Part shown: in pieces, positions 62,201 through 64,000 of the stretch
Layout: each line of letters starts with the position of its first letter
Numbering within the stretch: the first letter of the stretch is position 1
IMG/VR virus record: IMGVR_UViG_3300027801_002586
Location: 18,070 to 82,069 of that record
From: a virus
Reading direction: 5' to 3' (one strand)
Length of the DNA stretch: 64,000 nt
Position numbers and translations under genes: made by a program
Notes under the pieces: model-generated
Told to the model about the DNA's origin: nothing
Seen by the model: only the letters and a program-made list of their open reading frames with translations
Database searches by the model: none

Positions 62201-64000
62201 CATTTGCAAATGGTAAAATCGTTATAGAGGGTTCAAGTACTAATGGTAGTTTAAAAATTGGTGGAGTTGGAAGTGTTACAGATACAGGTGGAAGTAACAA
62301 AGGATTTTATGCAGAGGGTGATGGAGATTTTATCGCTAAAGCAGGAGCAAACGAATATATAAAATTTGATAATGGTAAACTTGGAATTAAAGCAAGTGAT
62401 TTAAGTATCTTAACCACAGGTACAAATAAAATTAAAATGGAATCAAGTGCAAGTACACCAATAATCGCATTGGGTACAACACTTCCAACCGCATATAATA
62501 ATGGTGATGGTTTTTATGTAGATGGTACTGGTAAGTTATTACTTGGTAACTCAAGTGATAATCATGTCAAGTATGATGGAAGTACTTTGACTGTTGCGGG
62601 TACGATTAATATTATTAGTGGAGATTTAGCTGGTATCGATGGTGATACAATTAGTGGTTCATATCCACCAGCATCTGCTTCACAAGATTTAAGTTTTGCA
62701 ACACAAGTTGTGTTGGATTCTGCTGGTATGAGTTTAAAGAATGCTGATGCAAGTAAAACATTAGCAATTTATGGAGCAACATCAAAAATATTTGATGGTT
62801 TAAATTCTAACACTTATGTAGAGGTTGGTGGTAAAGGAATAACACAAGTTAGTGGAAGTGTAACGGGTAGTGTATTAACCAACGGAGTGTTGAGTTTATA
62901 TGGTTCTGGTTCAGAAAAAGCAGTATTTAGTGGTACAGGTTCATTATTTAGAGGTGATACACAAAACACATTTACACGAGTAGATTCAAATGGATTAACA
63001 ATTGTAGATAATGGAGTTACACAAGGTACATTCACAAATGGTACAATTAATCTTTATGGAAACAATGGTACGGATAGAAAAGTAACGATTGATTCAGATG
63101 GTATGAGAGCATACTATGATTCAAATAATTATACGAATGTAAGTTCGAGTGGATTTACAATTGTTGGTGGTGGTGCTAGAAAAGTATCTATAAATTCATC
63201 AAGAATACAAATGGGTGAAGATGGTGAAGCAAGAACACTTATTACCGATACTGATATTTCTATGTACTCTGGACAATCAACACCTTATAGAAGAGTACAT
63301 CTTGATAGTACAGGTAGAGCAGCATTTGGTGGAGCAGCAGGAGCAGATGTATCAGTAACAAGTACTGATGATGTAGTTAGAATAAATCCAGGTGGTGGTG
63401 TAGCAATTTATGAAGATAGTAATAACTATGCTTCTATGAGTTCAGCTGGTATGGAAGTATTTCAAGGTGGAAATTCAGTTTCAAGTTTTGGTAGTTCAGT
63501 TAGAATTGGAAAAGCTGGTCAAGCAAGAACTGAGATTAGTGATACTGAAGTTGCTATGTATGGTGGAGAAGGTACACCAATAAAGAGAGTATTAATAGAA
63601 TCAGATGGAACTATAAATCTTGGTGGGGACACATCAACTGATGTAAGTGCAACTTCTACAGCTGATGTTATTAGAATAGACCCAGGTAGTGGAATAACAC
63701 TTTTTCAAAATAGTACAGATTTTGTAAGTATTACTACAAGTGGTGTAAGTGTACACGCAGGTGATGCAACAACTGCTTCAGCGGTATTTGGTACGACTGT
63801 AACGATTCGTGGAAATAATTCTGATGCTGATAGAGTTGTAATTGATGATGGTGGAATGAATGTATTTAGTAATTCAGTACAAAGAGCTGGATTTCACGAT
63901 ACTGGTTCAATATTTTATGGAGATGAAGCAAACACATACACAAGAGTAAACTCAAGTGGAATGCAAGTAGTGTTGGATGGTTCTGAAAAAGCAGCAATCG
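53296..64000 (+). CDS. Giant tail fibre protein, 3' truncated by the window end
   Basis: The frame from ATG 53296 appears open to base 64000, giving at least 3,568 residues. The N-terminal part has a Pro-rich linker near residue 235 (PLPAPIAPPPGFPKN). From about residue 1,090 the chain is made of beta-rich repeats of about 105 residues; each carries a form of the motif SMSLGDG, many with GFWLANNNTD or GIIIGMDGSNPQAEF. Segments such as FIGDWAIVDGQISGS are typical of tail fibres. The start has GAGG upstream. It would form the long receptor-binding fibre. Confidence 0.85.
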   Translation, partial: MAILKRINKYQGLKDIDILVEETGLTSQYFQVYDFPNQIPQGKSSFLVAGSPFLADNVELKVEILDAGGNTVYTEAITNYLEGGARRVSIEVYDDVIPGDGFMYIVGELKTNYQQISGLENNNDEITDSQITDPKSFGNINPANLSEEFIDQLTAQNAQDVPTEFQGVYNVRYVRPIFINAALPNSQPIFFYQQPRVTVTEVVKPFIEQLAPSGSVVLSGSIEANPAPDLTPLPAPIAPPPGFPKNPTAEGLGQIGQINEIFKSSKKSKSNPFRNSGFRSRGRLVRRSSPEQDRFSMRVHQLEESNETTKDKASSALIGATLTIKSPKIDLVKYPAEEFDVPTSFHTSIKKVLNEETIVPVDDFFITRKDTLEKIPVPIIADEVAGNGQSEVTMSYTPFPEQSLSATHNRSFADVTVANLRTFSGDVYKTKIYGKSQGSLGDFELLHEGTIESPQTLIDPYSVDGFLNIGYFHTQSIVDNYWLLNGGTAARNDSKILDGIEISGSNYAVGSSVELTTSGSFALEKGVPYSITFNAHYFKEDKVQDNDDVEKDFELDVLVSEAALIGGTLSDTYQSVGKVDIGNNNLNEGSIPGIYTTFITPSDIGPTLKLKFKLNAGRAIINDVVVRPHAETNFNPDYFRVVLPMAYPLPKQPDLYDFLVEFYDVNNNIAETFTIGQNIEFTGAPLNIDGEDNLLSGSLYIGSTQGSGFEMAGVSSAFLRSIGYNGFDRTIAESKGGFLLWSGSIGDRLTASEDYDGVGLEIVDAHTSQDRYLKFRTNPSTFEVVTDQFFLGQAGSSFVSGSNGNIEIFSSGTTTLSGSNVDILTPNFFLGGSSAFVSGSGGNIEISSSNFHVTPEGNVTMSGDITANAGFIGDWAIVDGQISGSNITLNADNSTIFKTDQGPGSDSSAAFDALRDEYYIDFTPTEESPNNYYIKMGPSFMVDKDGILIASGATFEGSITASEGLIGGFTTDSHSFHSNNIFISGSPAIGGVDHPRYMFISSSNFNVKENGDITGSSALFDGNTSISGTTTIGGNLTVNGTGTIASFGLTETAISSSNDKLILKSSGEITSSAARIVGSDVDIDVEKFELDANNLEISSTHSSMSLGEGKIDLVGGSTSFIQVGSANAITLKDDGTDRFLVIGSKTSFSHFNQSTAGVILGTDGGTTKFEVVGDASNYISFNGTAFDIKSEEFGLKTSTLHISSSNGGVIAMGSTIPQKVEQAGIFLSGSGQFSFYSSSRGHIVFDGTDFKIASKNLTIDTSTLDINTAGGGNIALGSGTPSLSAAGIFLSGSGDFNFQKDGNNFIRQSGGAFQIKADTFDLDATTLIMDSAGDSGNGIIRLGASGGPSSPTNGTAGIYMDGGGALNVVGNATNFFRVDGGSFTIKSDTFDLQTTTFSASSAGTGKISLGQTPPTRYDSGNGIFFDGDANFLIGSASGDKIQFTNGDFTVQVGSLELDASNIEISSTNASMSLGEGNIILDGANNKIKVGKTTNKLIEIVGSSTQGYIATGKDSATSTTAGFWLANNNTDPEFAVGDSTDFIRFNGGNLDINSQKLEIAASTLQLSTTEASMSLGHNAQSGSYGRVILEGAGVPTLRIGKQAHTITLATGSGIYMDGDGNFRFGDDDGGIKFNNGNFSITGSDVDIDVTDINITSTGFRLSSTNASMSLGTNDQLLVHANSSSPFLSIGQSTKGYGQTGIFLGYINSVSRPRVSFVGSTGHFKVDQDVDIKTETFEMDANSGDLQISSAHKSMSLGDQSIVLDGPNKKITVGTGNQISIVGGASDNFITMGSKTGMDSTQGSGTAGIIIGMDGSNPQAEFVKSATEYFIYDNGIDMKTLNFELDAGTGDLQISSAQKSMSLGDGNVILDGLEKAIILNSGSNSITLQTNATDSFMVMGSKTSFTEEGSGTAGILIGMDGSNPQAEFVKSATDYFIFDDGLDIKTTKLELDAGSLQLSNTHNSMSLSPDSSNPIRMVGDGTDAFITMGGKSSFGNEGSGTAGIIIGMDASNPQAEFVKNSTNYFIFDDGIDIKTDTFKLDTTRLDIDSSTSRVQVFDSEGDEVLRLGEISDSASDLYGLKVYDGAGTGSTDTLVKLGGEGNEIAGWTITNDRLSGGNMIIRQDGTIESAGFASDVAGSGFRLTAAQGGFLEVENAKIRGTLATAVFEKESVNAVGGQLYVANSTVLTSSAFAVNAIHTAAQETMSVANVTGFSSGEILSLKKVSSTGFATEYVKVYSASRDDISSDVNFAGNLFVTRSFGQGVTGDSGSLGESPAVSQSYSGSQVIVSTGKLNTGYIRLNANPNDETTPYMDIVERTGSGIYDVDLKVRLGDLSGISSGLLFGNTSPGFGIFTENGFFSGGITATTGSITGQLFVNTSDSERLILGVDISGTNDGLHINDNNYWYTTGAWKVGGSTYNISNDSSGNISLNPKSLDINVGTDFELSSTHKSMSFADGDLLLKKEGSDASITVGGTTSKQITIKGSDTQGYIASGKTSATSTTAGFWIANNNTDTEFHIGDAGNFLKYDGGTLTQKIQSYELDANEGDLQISSTHKSMSLADGAVIFGQKSSGVGFGQFGSDSSKAIQITGSNSQGVIRSGKASAADLTEGFWLANNNTDAEFHIGDGTSAIKFDDNQLHITSSKFELDAGEGDLQISSLHKSMSLGDGSFEVIGDQTNNLTKLKVGQHTIQNIQMTGSSNAGILKSGKKGINDLNAGFYMSNEAGTAKFHVGDGTSALKFDGSNLHITASQANLSGDGVTIDVNTFELEAANVEISSGQASMSVGYDDNIAGGINIKGGATSTIGFGSKAAPRMKLSSTSTDSYLSIGNIAFGSETTAGILIGSDDGNHEFRIYKDSDEYFTYDASSGFDLKTDSLEIVTEGLTISGRSGTAATNKISLGTITSDSDTSGQGVFMDGGGHFRVFGDANNFMIVDGGSLQIKSDNVDIQSTVFSLDANSGDLQLSSTQKSASFANGKIVIEGSSTNGSLKIGGVGSVTDTGGSNKGFYAEGDGDFIAKAGANEYIKFDNGKLGIKASDLSILTTGTNKIKMESSASTPIIALGTTLPTAYNNGDGFYVDGTGKLLLGNSSDNHVKYDGSTLTVAGTINIISGDLAGIDGDTISGSYPPASASQDLSFATQVVLDSAGMSLKNADASKTLAIYGATSKIFDGLNSNTYVEVGGKGITQVSGSVTGSVLTNGVLSLYGSGSEKAVFSGTGSLFRGDTQNTFTRVDSNGLTIVDNGVTQGTFTNGTINLYGNNGTDRKVTIDSDGMRAYYDSNNYTNVSSSGFTIVGGGARKVSINSSRIQMGEDGEARTLITDTDISMYSGQSTPYRRVHLDSTGRAAFGGAAGADVSVTSTDDVVRINPGGGVAIYEDSNNYASMSSAGMEVFQGGNSVSSFGSSVRIGKAGQARTEISDTEVAMYGGEGTPIKRVLIESDGTINLGGDTSTDVSATSTADVIRIDPGSGITLFQNSTDFVSITTSGVSVHAGDATTASAVFGTTVTIRGNNSDADRVVIDDGGMNVFSNSVQRAGFHDTGSIFYGDEANTYTRVNSSGMQVVLDGSEKAAI
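56570..62230 (+). repeat. Tandem repeats of about 315 bp in the fibre gene
   Basis: A SMSLG-type motif recurs near 56603, 57706, 58010, 58293, 58551, 58870, 59180, 60643, 60958, 61278, 61632 and 62198; several intervals are 310-320 bp. The unit at 58680-58860 and the next ones are near-identical at protein level. This is the record of internal duplication. Confidence 0.8.

Noticed and set aside
53296-64000. CRISPR-like repeat array
   Set aside because: The repeats are about 315 bp coding units of a fibre, not short repeats with unique spacers.

Overview
The window is a stretch of an AT-rich (about two-thirds A+T by eye), gene-dense genome of a tailed phage with a T4-like contractile-tail plan. 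Evidence for this is a gp55-like late sigma factor, a gp46/gp47-type recombination nuclease, gp25- and gp6-like baseplate wedge proteins, a gp5-like OB-fold spike, a very large gp7-like baseplate protein and a giant tail fibre gene. Almost all genes point right and many overlap by ATGA, GTGA or TAATG. No capsid, terminase or polymerase gene is seen, so this is part of a larger genome. A secreted protein with a type IX secretion (Por) C-terminal sorting domain, a PorV/PorQ-like outer-membrane protein and two CsgG-like proteins suggest a Gram-negative host of the Bacteroidetes/Marinimicrobia/FCB type, probably marine; this host call is inference.

Layout. 1-4.2 kb: VWA protein and MoxR/CobS-like AAA+ ATPase, small zinc proteins, nuclease, thioredoxin. 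4.2-7.8 kb: Hsp20 and J-domain protein with structured leaders, a membrane coiled-coil protein, PhoH. 7.8-14.9 kb: HAD phosphatase, many small proteins, tRNA-Cys, peptide deformylase fused to SEC-C, a Pyr_excise/MSMEG_6728-type protein. 14.9-15.2 kb: a complete tmRNA. 16.2-20.8 kb: an overlapping four-gene block (SPPY methylase, thymidylate-synthase-like enzyme, AsnB-type amidotransferase, PLP fold-type II enzyme) that looks like a nucleotide or DNA modification pathway. 20.9-23.5 kb: HD hydrolase, gp55-like sigma, GH6 glycoside hydrolase. 23.5-23.7 kb: one leftward membrane protein. 23.9-38.5 kb: baseplate and tail operon. 38.6-47.6 kb: envelope and lysis cluster (T9SS cargo-like protein, PorV-like barrel, metallothionein-like 20-mer, CsgG-like proteins, spanin-like and holin-like proteins, PAP2, HExxH protein). 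47.9-53.0 kb: two PD-(D/E)XK-like proteins, primase, fused gp47-gp46. 53.0-53.2 kb: leftward ribbon-helix-helix protein. 53.3 kb to the end: one open frame of at least 3,568 codons encoding a repetitive tail fibre.

Two promoter classes are visible. Seven sigma70-like promoters (TTGACT, exactly 18 nt, TATATT), five of which share almost the whole spacer with its inverted repeat AGGC-AAAAA-GCCT, precede metabolic and small-gene operons; at three of them the start codon lies at or next to the predicted transcription start. An AT-rich element (ATATTTAT plus a downstream A/G-rich AC) recurs in the gaps ahead of the structural, envelope, replication and fibre operons and is a candidate late promoter for the encoded gp55-like sigma factor.

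The most novel points are the modification-like block, whose TS-like enzyme has Asp at the Asn position that discriminates dUMP from dCMP; the phage tmRNA with an unusual tag ending in YAYA; the T9SS/PorV/CsgG envelope cluster; the palindromic-spacer promoters; and a cytosine-rich microprotein gene encoding nine Cys in 20 residues.
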